A stretch of 53,368 bases of DNA from Chara braunii. Lineage: Eukaryota; Streptophyta; Charophyceae; Charales; Characeae. Positions 42,991 to 53,284 of the stretch are shown piece by piece. Position 1 is the first letter of the stretch; each line of letters starts with the position of its first letter. Below the pieces are notes generated by a model that was not told where the DNA came from, made no database searches, and saw nothing but the letters and a program-made list of their open reading frames with translations. The stretch lies in the NCBI GenBank assembly GCA_003427395.1, contig BFEA01000222.1:610106-663473 (forward strand). The letters run 5' to 3'. Made by a program: the position numbers and the translations under genes.

Positions 42991-43660
42991 TACTGAAGGA
43001 ATCCGCATGGACCCCTCGAAGGTCACCGCCCTCGCTGAGTACCCCCCGCCCAAGACCCTACTCCAACTACGCTCATTCCGCGACCTTGCCAACTATTACC
43101 GCCCCTTCATCCGCAACTTCTCTGACATCTCTTACCCACTCCACGAACTCACACGCAAGGACGAGCCCTTTAATTGGAACGACCGCCGTCAAAACGCCTT
43201 CGACTTCCTCAAACAAACCATCACCACAACCCCCATCCTCAAGATCGTCGACCCCTCTCAACATTTCTATGTTACCACTGCCACATCCGACTTCACCATT
43301 GGAGTTGTCTCCTCGCAACATTTTCCTCACGACACCTCCGAAACCCCTCCATTAAAGACTCCCACACCCACGCCGAGGCTCCAACTTCGCAAGCAAGAAG
43401 CTTCTTCCCGCGGAGATGAACTACCCCTCCAATGAGAAGGAACTCCTCGCCGTGATTCACGCTCGTACCTCGACGGGCAATACTTCACCATCCGCACCAA
43501 CAACACCATCGTCTCCTTTATCCTCACTAAGAAAGACATCTCGCGACGCCAAGCACGCTGGTTAGACTTTCTTGCCCAGTTCACATTCACCATTTGCCAC
43601 ACCCTCGGCAAAAGCAACCGCGTTGCCGATGCCCTCTCTCGACGCCCCGGCCACAAGCCC
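42991..43660 (+). pseudogene. Element D: RT connection and RNase H
   Basis: RSFRDLANYYRPFIRNFSDI, FNWNDRRQNAFDFLKQ, then the RNase H start VTTATSDFTIGVV, a frameshift, NEKELLAVIHA, and at the end NRVADALSRRPG. The first catalytic site reads A-T-S-D instead of D-A-S-D. Confidence 0.82.
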
Positions 43661-44627
43661 TTTGAGAAAGTCTATGCCACCATGACTCATATGCAACTCC
43701 TCCCATCACTCCACCACCACTACACCCACGAGTACCTCTCTTGCCCAGATTTCTTAACAATCTACAACAAACTTTGTGACCTCTCTTGCCCTTCACGACC
43801 AACTTCTTAAGATCGACACCAAAGGAACTTGTCGACTTTGCATCCCCGACACACGTGACCTCCATACCCAGCTTTTGGCCGAGCACCACAACCCCAAGAT
43901 TGCGGGACACCTCGGGTTCCAGAAAACCTTCGGCACCATCTCCCGCTACTTCTATTGGCCTTCCCTACTCGTCGACGTCAAAGCTTACATTCGCTCATGC
44001 CCCACATGTCAAGTCGTCAACCTTTCGAACCTGGCCAAACCCGACAAGTTACAGTCGTTGCCTATTCCTTCTCACCGTTGGCAGTCCATCTCTATGGACT
44101 TCGTGTGCGGTTTCCCCAAGACTGACCGCAACCATGACTACATCTATGTCATCGTCTGTCGCTTGACCAAACGCGCACACTTAATCCCTTGCACTACTTC
44201 GCACAACACCAAAGACGTCGCCACTCTCTTCTTTGATCATGTCGCACGCCATCACGGCCTCCCCGAGAACATCATCAACGACCGCGATCCCCGCTTTCTC
44301 TCACAATTCTGGAAACACCTCTTTAAAGCATATGGAACCACGCTCAAGTATAGCCGAGATCGCCTACAACAACGCCGAGATGGACAAACCAAGAAGATGA
44401 ACGATACTCTCCAAAGAATCCTGTGGAAGTATTGTTATCCACACCAACACGACTGGGACCAATTGCTCACAGCCGCCGAGATCGCCTACAACAACGCCGT
44501 CTATCCCTCCACTGGCATGCCCCCATTCTACCTCAACCTTGGCTATCATCCTCGCTGCTCTCTGACTCTTTGCTTCCTTCGCAACTTAACCCCTCCACCC
44601 CCTGCCCTTATCTCAATGAATGGGTAG
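43661..44627 (+). pseudogene. Element D: integrase
   Basis: Open from 43776. HHCC finger EHHNPKIAGHLGFQKTF and CPTCQVV. Core: ISMDFVCGFPKT (first Asp), IINDRDPRFLSQFWKHL (second Asp). The block that normally precedes the catalytic Glu is replaced by RDRLQQRRDGQTKKMN, so the Glu is Lys. The foreign bases GCCGAGATCGCCTACAACAA (44352 onward) are a copy of sequence 120 bases downstream (AEIAYNNA, 44474-44499), suggesting local templated change. Not catalytic as read. Confidence 0.88.
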
Positions 44628-45165
44628 CAACAATGAACAGACTCCTCCGAGAAGCCACCGAAGCCCTTAAACGGACACAAGAACAACAAGCCAACAAGAC
44701 CAACAAACACAAAGGTGACATAACATTCAAAGTAGGGGACAAAGTCTGGTTCTCCGCCAAACGCTTTGAACTTGAACACGGCTTGTCCAAGAAACTCTCT
44801 AACAAGTGGCTCGGATCCTTCCCCATCATTGAACAAACCTCCCACGTCAATTACAAGCTCCGGCTCCCTCCTGACATGAGTTGTATCCACCCTGTCTTCC
44901 ACGTAGAATACCTAAAAGAATACCATGAATCCCCACCCCAATTCACTGACCGCCCATATCGTAGACCTCCACCAATCATGTTACCCACATGCCCTAAATT
45001 CATCGTCGAAGCCATCATAGGATGAGGAACTACTCAGGTATCTGACCACCCTAAACCAATCACATAATACAAAGTTAAATAGACAGGATACCCCGACAAA
45101 GAATCTACATGGGAACCTCTTGCTAACCTTACGAATGCCATGAAACTTGTTCGCACCTATGATAG
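44628..45165 (+). pseudogene. Element D: integrase C-terminus and chromodomain
   Basis: FKVGDKVWFSAKRFELEHG, SNKWLGSFPIIEQTSHVNYK and HPVFHVEYLKEY form the integrase C-terminal domain. After stops at 45022 and 45067, a chromodomain is legible: YKVK, stop, TGYPDKESTWEPLANL. The stop sits where the aromatic Trp of the 'VKWKGY' motif belongs. Chromodomains mark the chromovirus branch of Ty3/gypsy and target insertion to heterochromatin. Sequence similarity ends at 45165, where a hairpin motif begins. Confidence 0.85.
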
Positions 45166-45203
45166 GGTTGTCGGCGCAGAAACCCTGACAACGGTATCTG
45201 CGC
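45166..45203 (-). repeat. Hairpin-bearing terminal motif (copy 4, decayed)
   Basis: GTTGTCGGCGC, then ACCCTGACAA, then CGGTATCTGCGC follow the same order as the inverse of 19226-19280 (GTTGTCGGCGC, ACCCTTACAA, GGGTATCTGCCC). It sits exactly at the end of element D. Confidence 0.55.
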
Positions 45204-45657
45204 ATCGGATAACCATGTTTTTCAATGCCAGACATTGACTTAGTTTTCCTGAGTGGTGATGACTTGATGAGACTGAAGTCTGCTAAAGGTTCATTCAGAC
45301 TAACCTATGACCGAGAGACTGAAACTTCTTTTTGAACTTTAGTTCAGACGCTTGCATCGTCCGAAGATAATGGCAGTAGTCGGTAGTTTTGTTGAGGCCA
45401 TAGAGGCACGCAGTCATGGAAATGGTAGAGCTAGACCTATCCTACCTAAAATACAGCCGCACGATTCAGAGCCTAGGAAGGCTAAAAGGAACAGTCGCGC
45501 CAGGTATTGGGCGGCCCAGCTGCAACGCCTATCGGGTAGACGGCAGAGCAATAGGTTAAGGGGCTAGGGCAGATGGGGCTTGCCCAAGCTGAATGGTAGA
45601 AGGCCTGCTGGGTGCAGCCCTTCAAGTAGACGGACTATTGTTATAGCTCCCGTGAAA
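45204..45657. other. No gene recognised
   Basis: An open frame at 45352-45567 (basic, MAVVGSFVEAIEARSHG then RRQSNRLRG) has no recognised domain and no supporting context. Confidence 0.4.
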
Positions 45658-45658
45658 G

Positions 45659-45745
45659 GAGCTAGCCCAGTAGGTACTGCATTCGACTTCCACCCAGCAG
45701 ATGTTGGGATCAAACCCGACGAGACACCACAGGACTAGCTCCTTT
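45659..45745. repeat. tRNA-like element with GGAGCTAG terminal repeats (copy 2)
   Basis: Starts GGAGCTAGCCCAGTAGGTA and ends GGACTAGCTCC. TAGCCCAGTAGGTA is A-box-like and TTGGGATCAAACCCGA is a good T arm/B box. Same length and ends as 16942-17028, but the central bases differ greatly. Confidence 0.55.
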
Positions 45746-45782
45746 TGGAGCAGCCCCCCATAAGGCAGACAAACACGACCGA

Positions 45783-45819
45783 TTTCGGCCGCATGATCAT
45801 CAAGATCATGCGGCGGAAA
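45783..45819. repeat. Foldback hairpin
   Basis: TTTCGGCCGCATGATC pairs with GATCATGCGGCGGAAA across an ATCAA loop with one mismatch. It immediately precedes U6-derived sequence. Confidence 0.85.
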
Positions 45820-45828
45820 TCCGTCGTG

Positions 45829-45890
45829 CCGAGATTAGCATGGCCCCTGCGCAAGGATGACACGCATAATCGAGAGGTGGTCCAATTTTT
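45829..45890 (+). pseudogene. U6 snRNA 3' half
   Basis: GAGATTAGCATGGCCCCTGC, GCAAGGATGACACGCA, AATCGAG and TGGTCCAATTTTT are the 3' half of U6 almost unchanged, including the terminal T run. The 5' half is absent or unrecognisable. This is the best-preserved U6 piece and therefore the youngest. It is plus-oriented, while the tRNA-like piece right after it is minus-oriented. Confidence 0.93.
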
Positions 45891-45895
45891 CGATC

Positions 45896-45955
45896 GCAGC
45901 TGGGATCGAACTCAGGCCTATATTTCAACAGTTCATGGGTATAGTACGAACGCGG
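45896..45955 (-). repeat. tRNA-like sequence (copy c)
   Basis: Minus strand: ATACCCATGAACTGTTGAAA, then CCTGAGTTCGATCCCAGC, a clean B box with paired flanks. Same family as the copies at 3.8 and 4.3 kb. The A box is weak. Confidence 0.6.
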
Positions 45956-45986
45956 AAGTGACCGTTCACAATAAGCCAACGACTTG

Positions 45987-46039
<53 letters not shown>

Positions 46040-46068
46040 AACTAACTAACTAAAAACTAAAACTAACT
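45987..46068 (+). repeat. Poly-A run and CTAA repeats
   Basis: About 51 A followed by CTAACTAACTAACTAA and AAACTAAAACTAACTG. It could be the tail of the composite retroposon ending here. A similar but shorter A-rich tail follows the tRNA-like copy at 5240. Confidence 0.85.
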
Positions 46069-47309
46069 GAACGTGAAGCACCACATGGCGCTGTTGGAAG
46101 TGACTGGGGCGTTTCAGCCCCAGTGCCTTTGATAGTGCCCAAGGAAAATGAACGACTGTTCTGCAACGAGGTAAGTTCGTTTTTTTTTTCTGTTTTTCTT
46201 TTCTTTTTTTTTTCTAGATGTTGTTTTAGATTTCTTTTTAGATTTTTGTCTTCTTCTTTTGAAATTTCGTTTAGATTTTGTTTTCTTTTTCTTTTACTTT
46301 GGTGCTTGTTGTTGGAGTATTGAGCACCCGTTCAATTCGGACGAACAGGTCATGGTAGTTAAAAAAAAAAAAAAAAAAGCATGATTGTGCCACAGACTTT
46401 CGTCGGACTTCCACCGGCTCATCAGGAGGCTGTGCCCCGACAGTCCATTGCAGGATGGGCAAAATCGAATGAATCTACTGCTAGAACGTGGAAATATACT
46501 ACCACCACTACTACTACTGCTACTACGAGGGAGACTGGCAGCGAACGGTCGCAACGGCCAAAAGGTAAGTCCCCAACCGTACGGTTGGCCTTGGTCCCCC
46601 TCCTTGTGGCTTCTCATAGTGGCTGCGCCCGTTCATTTTGAACGGGCAGCGGTTGCTTGAAGTTGCCCTGCACAGAGAAACGAAGGGGCAGAGTGAAAAA
46701 AAAAAAAGAAAAAAAAAAAGGGATGTAATGACCGCGAATATGGTCGCGGCCGTGGAACAGGTGCACCCCAGAGGGGGTGATGGGACTGCGCCTGTTCGTT
46801 TTGAGCATGCAGCAGTGAAATGGCTGAGTACAGCCATTTCTAGGAGTATCTGGCCTAGGAGAACGTCCAAGTATTCCTGGGGGTTGATGACCTTGGTCCC
46901 CCTAGAGGAAAACCAAGACATCTAGCTCTTGGACGTTGATTTAGATCGAGGGCCAGGAGCACCCACAATTTTTGTCTGGCTGTGGGCAAAGCAGCTGCCC
47001 ACATGCCTTCGGCTGGCTATAAAAGCAAGCTCCCCACCCAACAGCCTCACACTTGTGGCAGCGTTGTTGGGGCATTCACTTGTGTGAATGCTGGCTGGCG
47101 GCTGCATGTTGTTGTAGAGGGGCGGTGCTGCCGGCGGAGGTACTGTTGGAGGAGGAAGTGGAGGTCTGCAGGAGCATTAGAGGAGGGCAGCCATAGCCGA
47201 GGCTGGGAGCTCACTGCCCCACCTCTGCATGGGTGCCACGACCGGTGGGCTGCGTCAGGGCTGGACGGTGTAGTAAGCAGCAAGGGTCGTCAGGGGTTAT
47301 GCTACCGAA
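46069..47309. other. No gene seen; T-rich and A runs, palindromes
   Basis: T-rich 46178-46310, A runs at 46360-46378 and 46697-46720. A palindrome GCCCGTTCA-TTT-TGAACGGGC lies at 46627-46647, with decayed relatives at 46328-46350 and 46789-46812. No protein family recognised. Confidence 0.55.
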
Positions 47310-47560
47310 ATTTTGGCTCGGCGGCAACATTTTTTTGTGGAGAAATGCTGCCGGTTTTACCACGCGGCATCAACTTTTTTTTGTGTAGGAAGGTGCTGCT
47401 CGATCAACGACGCGGCAACGGCAGTGTATCCGGTGGGATCATACTGCCAAAATTGGCGGCGAAGGCGATATTTTCTTAGGAAGTGTTGCCTGGTTGGCGG
47501 CACGTCGACGACTTTTTTTTTAGGGGAAGTGTGCCAGAGTTTTGTGGCGCGGCGAATTGG
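47310..47560 (+). repeat. Degenerate tandem array (about 60-70 bp) with GGCGGC and T-run
   Basis: Four units follow the scheme (G)CGGCA...TTTTTTT...GG(A/T)(A/G)GTG(T/C)TGCC: near 47321, 47369, 47450 and 47495. The spacing is irregular and the similarity moderate. Confidence 0.55.
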
Positions 47561-48396
47561 AAGTGTGATCAGGCGTTGGTTCCACATGGCAGCAGTGGTA
47601 CCGGCTTTGACGACACGTCTCATCAAGTGAAAACTGAGGTTGTCCGACTACCTTATCAGTTGCATCTATGTTATTGTCAAAAAGTCAACTCCTTGTTGGT
47701 GGCTGTATGATTTTTGTGGAGTTCGACCCGAGGTGGTCGAATTTTATTTTGATATCGTGTTATTGGATGTATCAAATGATGATTTGAATTCGCTCGGTTA
47801 TCATCGCAAATAGAATATATTTCTATCGACTACGGTTGACTTCTTTTGAAGTAACTGAGTGTGGTTATTATTACTTTCGTTTGACTGTGTGTCAAGGGAC
47901 AAGGAAGATTTGGGATTTCACGCTTGGTTGAAACCTTCCTAGTCGACTGACGTCTGCTTCGTACTTAGGAGATCAACACCCTAAGGAACGAACGACGCTT
48001 GGGTCCACTTCGCGTTTAACCAAGCATATTTATACTACGGCGAACGAGCAAACGCCCTCGGCTAACCTACCTCTGCAATTGCACCTAAAAGCTTTCGCAC
48101 GTGGGTCAGTAGCTCGGTAGGGATACGACCCTAAGGGTGGTGACAGCCCCGTAGGGAAAGCAAGTTGTGCCTCGCAGGAACCTATCCTGTCGTAGGACAC
48201 CGCGGGGTGTACAGCTGGCGCACCCGGCTAGAGCGGCGAAGGGACGACGCAATCGCGACCGTCTCGGTGGTCCGCAGGATTACTTCAGGTCGTCCCCAAG
48301 TTGTCTCCTTGGTTTTGCTATGTTTTACTTCTGCGTGACATGGTCGGGAGGGCTCTCGCCTCTGCGAAAAAGGCGGGAGCCGATGCGCTCGACGGG
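47561..48396. other. No gene seen; possibly end of an LTR
   Basis: Unrecognised sequence leading to the Asp-type primer-binding site at 48397. If that site is real, the sequence just upstream is LTR, but no CA end is seen at the expected place. A B-box-like GGAGTTCGACCCGAGG at 47719 is noted. Confidence 0.35.
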
Positions 48397-48413
48397 TGGC
48401 GCCGTTGCCGAGG
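48397..48413 (+). other. Primer-binding site, Asp-tRNA type
   Basis: TGGCGCCGTTGCCGAGG matches the complement of the 3' end of plant tRNA-Asp including CCA with one mismatch. This is the primer used by Athila/Tat-like gypsy elements. It is followed by GATAAC and AT-rich sequence. No pol gene of that group is present in the window. Confidence 0.55.
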
Positions 48414-49990
48414 ATAACGGCTACCTACCACTGTCCCTAGAGAAACAACACTCGGGTATATTTGTTTTATGAAATAATTATTTGAATTCTGATTTCTAAA
48501 AGTTAATTATTTTATCATCATTGATTTTTTTTATTTTTTTTTCTTTAAGGATTATGTCTTGATTTTATTATGAAGTTCATTCTGGTTATTTTGAACGATT
48601 CAGTTGGATGTAAATTCGTAATGTCCGGATATTAATTGAGTCGAACTCGATTATTATCTTAATATTCATTGAAATTATCTATAAATTTTCAGTTATTGTG
48701 TTGAGAATTGTTATCTTTCATGTACAATATTTTAATTGGATATTTTATCATGAACTTTTGACGGATCCTTTCAGATATAATTTTAGTACATCGATTTTCT
48801 TGTGCGAATTATTATCAGTCTCAACTATTTTGAAATATTGTCAACCAAGCGTTAACCTTCTTTTGAAATTTTGATATTGTTTTTTATTTAGTCATACATT
48901 TTATATTGGAATGGTGTAGTTTACTCGGACTTCCATTTATTTTGAGATTATCCATTTTGATATGTATTTGATGCATTTCTATGATTGAAAGCATCGGGTC
49001 TACTATTGAAGATTATTTAGCTTGGATCATTATGAGGTTTTATGTGAAAGCGTTTGTTGAATAATGTATTGTTGTTCTTAAATATTTTTTGAATTATGTT
49101 ATCATGTCACGATAAATTTATGATGGATTTGTGAGCTTTGTAGGTGGTCGTGAGGCCCACGCCGGAACTATGTTCCTTGTCCATAGTGGGATGTTGTCTT
49201 CCGAATCCTATGTGGTTTAAGGAAGGAAGACAACATTATTACTGAAAGGGAAGAAGGTGTTGAGGTCTTATTAGAATGTTGCTTGTAGGGTAGGCGACTA
49301 TCGTTTGCCATGAGGGAAGGAGTGGCTACCTAACCTCGTGTTAAGCATGGTCACCGCACCTCTATGGTCGGGATCTAGCCCACCTCGGTTATGGAGGTGG
49401 GGCAGTTCTACTCCACATACAGAGGACTAATGAGATCGATAACGCTGGAATCGGAGGGAATGTGGTGAGGCTCGAATCTAAAGTGGGGCTTGATGTGATG
49501 TTATCCTTATACGAATTACACTACTCGACGCATATCAACAAACATGTTGGAAAAAATCATGCATGATAACTAAGAGATTGAAGAGAGATCATTACCTGGT
49601 CAGGAGTGGCTTGGACAAATGGTTTCTTTTAGGATGGTCAATCCAGGTAATGTTTGGACTGTTCCAGGAGGTGGGAGGGGTGAATGAAAGGCCCGACATG
49701 GGGTTAATCCCGAGTTGTGAGATTTGGCAAGGGGTTAATCCTGGTCTCCAACCGAATGGAAATTTTGGATCTAGCCGGAGGGCTTCCGGTACCATCCTCT
49801 AAGACATATATAGTATTGAGTGGCTGCCAATGGGATGATGTTGGGACCATCCTAAAAAGACACTCCTAAATTTGAAGGCCTCCAGGGGGTAGGCCAGAGT
49901 CTAAGTCTTGATGGTATAGGAAATTCAATCTGTTATGACCCTGGCCAATTTCGAGATACACATCCACTGGAAAGTACAATGCCATCCAAT
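48414..49990. other. No gene seen; AT-rich leader-like sequence
   Basis: 48480-49130 is AT-rich with GAATT and TTATT words. An 11-bp stem, TGTTGTCTTCC at 49192 with GGAAGACAACA at 49225, forms a hairpin. The remainder to 49990 is unrecognised. Confidence 0.5.
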
Positions 49991-49999
49991 TGCAGAAAG

Positions 50000-51212
50000 A
50001 AATGAATGAGTTTGAGAGGAGAGAGAGGAGTAGAAGAAGAAGAAGAAGAAGTAGGAAAGAAGAAGAAGAAGATGTACACCAGCAAAGACAATGATAAGGC
50101 TCTTCTTCTTCGCCCAACAATCTCCTCCTCCTTATCTCCCCCCTCTCTTATTCATACAAGAAATAATAATACAATGTTGAATGACTGGTCCAGAATCATG
50201 TCCGAGTCCCCTTTCTACTGCAGGTATCACTCAAGGTCCACCATAGCCATGGCCGCCTCTCCCATTCTTCATACACATAGGCCGAGGCTATGGCAGACTA
50301 CTAGGCCTTGCTCCGATGCCCAAAGGACAACACAAAGCAGCTATGGCTGCTTGGACTCAGGCCGCCATGTCCAACCCTGCCCTGAAGCTTCTTGGTGTGG
50401 CTTTCCCCGGCTGGGGACTCCTTGCTGCAGCGCCCACCAAGGTGATGAAGATGGCTGCCACCATAGGCAGGTGAGTACCCCTGGCGCTCCTCCCCCTTCC
50501 TCCTTCCTTCCTCCTTCCTCCCTCTAGTCCTTCTTCTTCCTTCCCAGCAGCGCAACCCCAACCCAGTGCTGCTCCCTCCAGCGCTCCACCAATGTGTCGC
50601 CAAACTTGCACACCGAAAAAGAGGCCGGGTCTTTCGCCCGGCCGGAAGATATAGCGGCCTGCTTTGCCTCTTGGGCGGTGACTTCCAGGCCGCTGGCCTT
50701 CCCAAGCAACCGGTACCTCTTCCTCCTTTTGGAGGGAACATCATTGCAGACTCTGATATTGCCCCTACAGGCCCTAGACTCAAACTTGTACCCGCTAGAC
50801 CTAGCCTACACTACCGGCCTCTAAAAATGCCACTTTTGTCTTCTTCTGCTCGGCCTCCGGTACCTGCATATTTACCCCCCCTGCCGAGTGCGGTACCGGC
50901 CTACCCGCTACTTGAGTGCTTTTTCCCTGCTGCAACCCTTCGAAGCCACGGCCACAGGTAAGTACCGGCCCTGAGGGCCCAACGAACGAACAAGTGCCCT
51001 GGCGGGCCACACACGCACACACTCATACCAACCAGCACTCAGACAAGCGTGGTCACACACGCAAGCCAACCAACACTCAGACAGACATGCAGTCCAGCAA
51101 GCACACACACACACAGACTTAGCAGGCGGGGAACTCAGTAGGGCATTCAGTCTATGAGAAAAACTCAGAAATCAGCTGTGTGTTTCAATCCGTGTTCGGA
51201 CGGGTTATCACA
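50000..51212 (-). mobile_element. Element E: 3' LTR
   Basis: On the minus strand the LTR starts TGTGATAACCCGTCCGAAC right after a G-rich purine tract. The 50080-50785 part matches 28241-28958. It holds CTT/GAA repeats near 50040 and a 48-bp CA-rich tandem at 51008-51100 (two units with CCAACACTCAGACA-type words). The 3' boundary is uncertain, and GGGTCATAACA near 49934 is one possible end. Confidence 0.7.
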
Positions 51213-51224
51213 CTACCCCCCCCT
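51213..51224 (-). other. Polypurine tract of element E
   Basis: Minus strand GTGAGGGGGGGTAG next to TGTGATAACC, directly after the polyprotein. Confidence 0.75.
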
Positions 51225-52846
51225 CACGAGCGAGATCCCTTCGAGCGAGTAACTGATTCTGAGTCCTCGGTAAACGCATCATAGGCGAGCAAGGCAAAGA
51301 GATTCATGGAATACTCTGTTGCAGAGAGCCTTGCTGAGATCTTTGGTGTGGCATTAGCGGCGATCTGTCGCTCGTAAGCTTCAACAACGCGCGGTGCGCT
51401 GCGTAGCAGTTCCTGTTTGGAGATCCAGTAGAGATCATCTAACGGGTGATACATGAAATGAACCTGGTACTGTCTGTTTCTCCCTTTACCTACATGCTGT
51501 TTGATTCTATCTATCTCATGCCCGCCCTTGATTGCGCGAGGGATCATATCTTCGCAGTAATCGAATGTCTCGGCGTCACGATGGAGATTCAGTTTAGATG
51601 CATGAAACACGGGATACGTGCGCAGGTGAGCTGGCACGTCGACAACATACGAAGGGCCAAAGTGATCTTCCCCAAGTACATCCAAAACTTCCCAAGGCCC
51701 GTAGTAGAGTGGGAGGAGTTTGCGTGAGACTCCCTCCTCCTCTGAGAATTCAAACATCTTTACCCAGACATAACTTCCTACCTGAATGTCCGATGGTTTG
51801 CGCTTCTTGTTCGCATGGTGAATCATGGCATGCTGTTGCTTGGTCATGGCTGCAACAACAACTTTGAGCAAGCGATCATACTTAGCCCTGAAGTCGGGTC
51901 TGCCGGGTGTTAAACCAGCTGGCTGTTCAGGGAATAAGTAGGAGAGCGGATTACGGATCTGCCACCCATAATGCAGCCTGTTAGGTGTCGTTGCGGTGGC
52001 AGAATGGACGGAGTTGTTGTACAACCCCTTGACAGAATACAGCTCCTCATCCCATGTTTCTTGATCAGGAATGATCAACGCACGGAGTAGTTGGAATACA
52101 GTCTGGTTGATCTCCTCAGCCAAACCGTTGGCTTCGGGGTGTCGGCCAGATGTCATGCACAGTTTGATTCCAAGGTGGGACGTGAACTCCTTCCATTCAA
52201 TGCTAATGAAANGNGGGTCCCGATCGCTCACAAGAGTCTTCGGGGTTCCGAATTGCAACAGGTATTTCTGCTGGAATTCGCGAATCACTAGATCTGTTGG
52301 GGCATGAGGCGGTAAAGGAATTAGATTGAGAAACTTTTGAAAACCGGTCAACAATCACCATGACTTGTGAAAACCCGTTCTTGCTTACCTTACCCATGTT
52401 AGTGAAATCGATGGAGATGGACTCCCCGGGACCATCAGGAATGGGTAGGGGTGTGAGTAGCCCCATGGGCTTTTGTTTGCATGGTTTGATTCGTTGACAG
52501 ACTTGACATTCAGCTATAAATTTCTCAGCAGTCCCTTTCATACCGGGCCAATCAAACTGTCTCAGCAAATTAGCGTACGTTTTAGCCATGCCAAAGTGCC
52601 CACTCCAGCCATGAGCCAAGTCCAAAAAGTGTGTGCGGAGAGGCTCATGGTTGGGTACACACAAACGGTCATGGTTCCCGTATCGGCGAAAAATCAGTCC
52701 TCCATACTCGTGGAAATCAGGCTGACTACTAGGATCAGCCTGCAGCTGCTCAAGGATGGAACTAAGTTCCGGATCCTTGGCTGTTTGCTCTACGAGTTCC
52801 TCCTTCAATTTCTTCCGGAGGTCGTAGGATTTCACAAGGCAAGTCA
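51224..52846 (-). pseudogene. Element E: integrase (nearly intact)
   Basis: HHCC finger: HFLDLAHGWSGHFGMAKTYA and CQVCQRIKPCKQKP. Core start SIDFTNMGKVSKN (first Asp). A one-base insertion near 52340 shifts the frame after IVDRFSK. The second frame continues TLVSDRD (second Asp, then two ambiguous bases), HPEANGLAEEINQ (Glu), and the C-terminal domain GSYVWVKMFEFSEEEGVSRK, YYGPWEVLDVLG and FHASKLNLHRDAETF, to a stop at 51224. The last about 100 residues, beyond the point where element B is cut, include HPLDDLYWISKQELLRSAPR, a chromodomain-like tail position without a clear chromodomain. Only one frameshift and Ns separate it from integrity. Confidence 0.93.
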
Positions 52847-53259
52847 TGTACTCAGGGTGGCGAGACAAAGCGTCAGCGACTCGATTGTAACAACCCTTTT
52901 TATGCCTCAATTCAAAATCAAAGATGTCAATCTCATGAAACCAGCGAAGCAAGGTAGGGGACAAAGAAGTCAGCATTTTGATCCACTTCAAGGTCTCATG
53001 ATCTGAGAACACTTTGAAGTGGCGTCCCAATAGGTAATGTTTCCAGTGATCCAACGCCATGCGCAAAGCGTAGAGCTCGCGCATGTAGGTGGAAGTGGCT
53101 ACCTTTACGCTGGGCATTCGTTTGTTGTAGTACTCGAGTGGCCGCAGGCAATCACCGTCATCTTGTTGCAGCACCGCACCGATCCCATACTGACTTGCAT
53201 CCGTAGTCACTACGAAGGTCAGTTTGGGGTCTGCAATGCGGAGTACCGGATTGAAACAG
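52847..53259 (-). pseudogene. Element E: RNase H
   Basis: TTDASQYGIGAVLQQDDGDC (Asp), MRELYALRMALDHWKHYL (Glu), VFSDHETLKWIK (Asp), and NRVADALSRHPEYM (last Asp): all four catalytic positions are present. Similarity upstream stops at about 53259, next to LRIADPKLTF, where tRNA-like sequence begins. The RT and gag are therefore absent or outside the window. Confidence 0.92.
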
Positions 53260-53284
53260 TTTTCACCTTTGGCAGTAGCCGATG

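Noticed and set aside
45352-45567. Basic 71-codon open frame
   Set aside because: No similarity to a known domain and no conserved copy in the window. Length is within chance.
45829-45890. Functional U6 gene
   Set aside because: The 5' half is missing and no upstream U6-type promoter is recognisable. It is a pseudogene piece.
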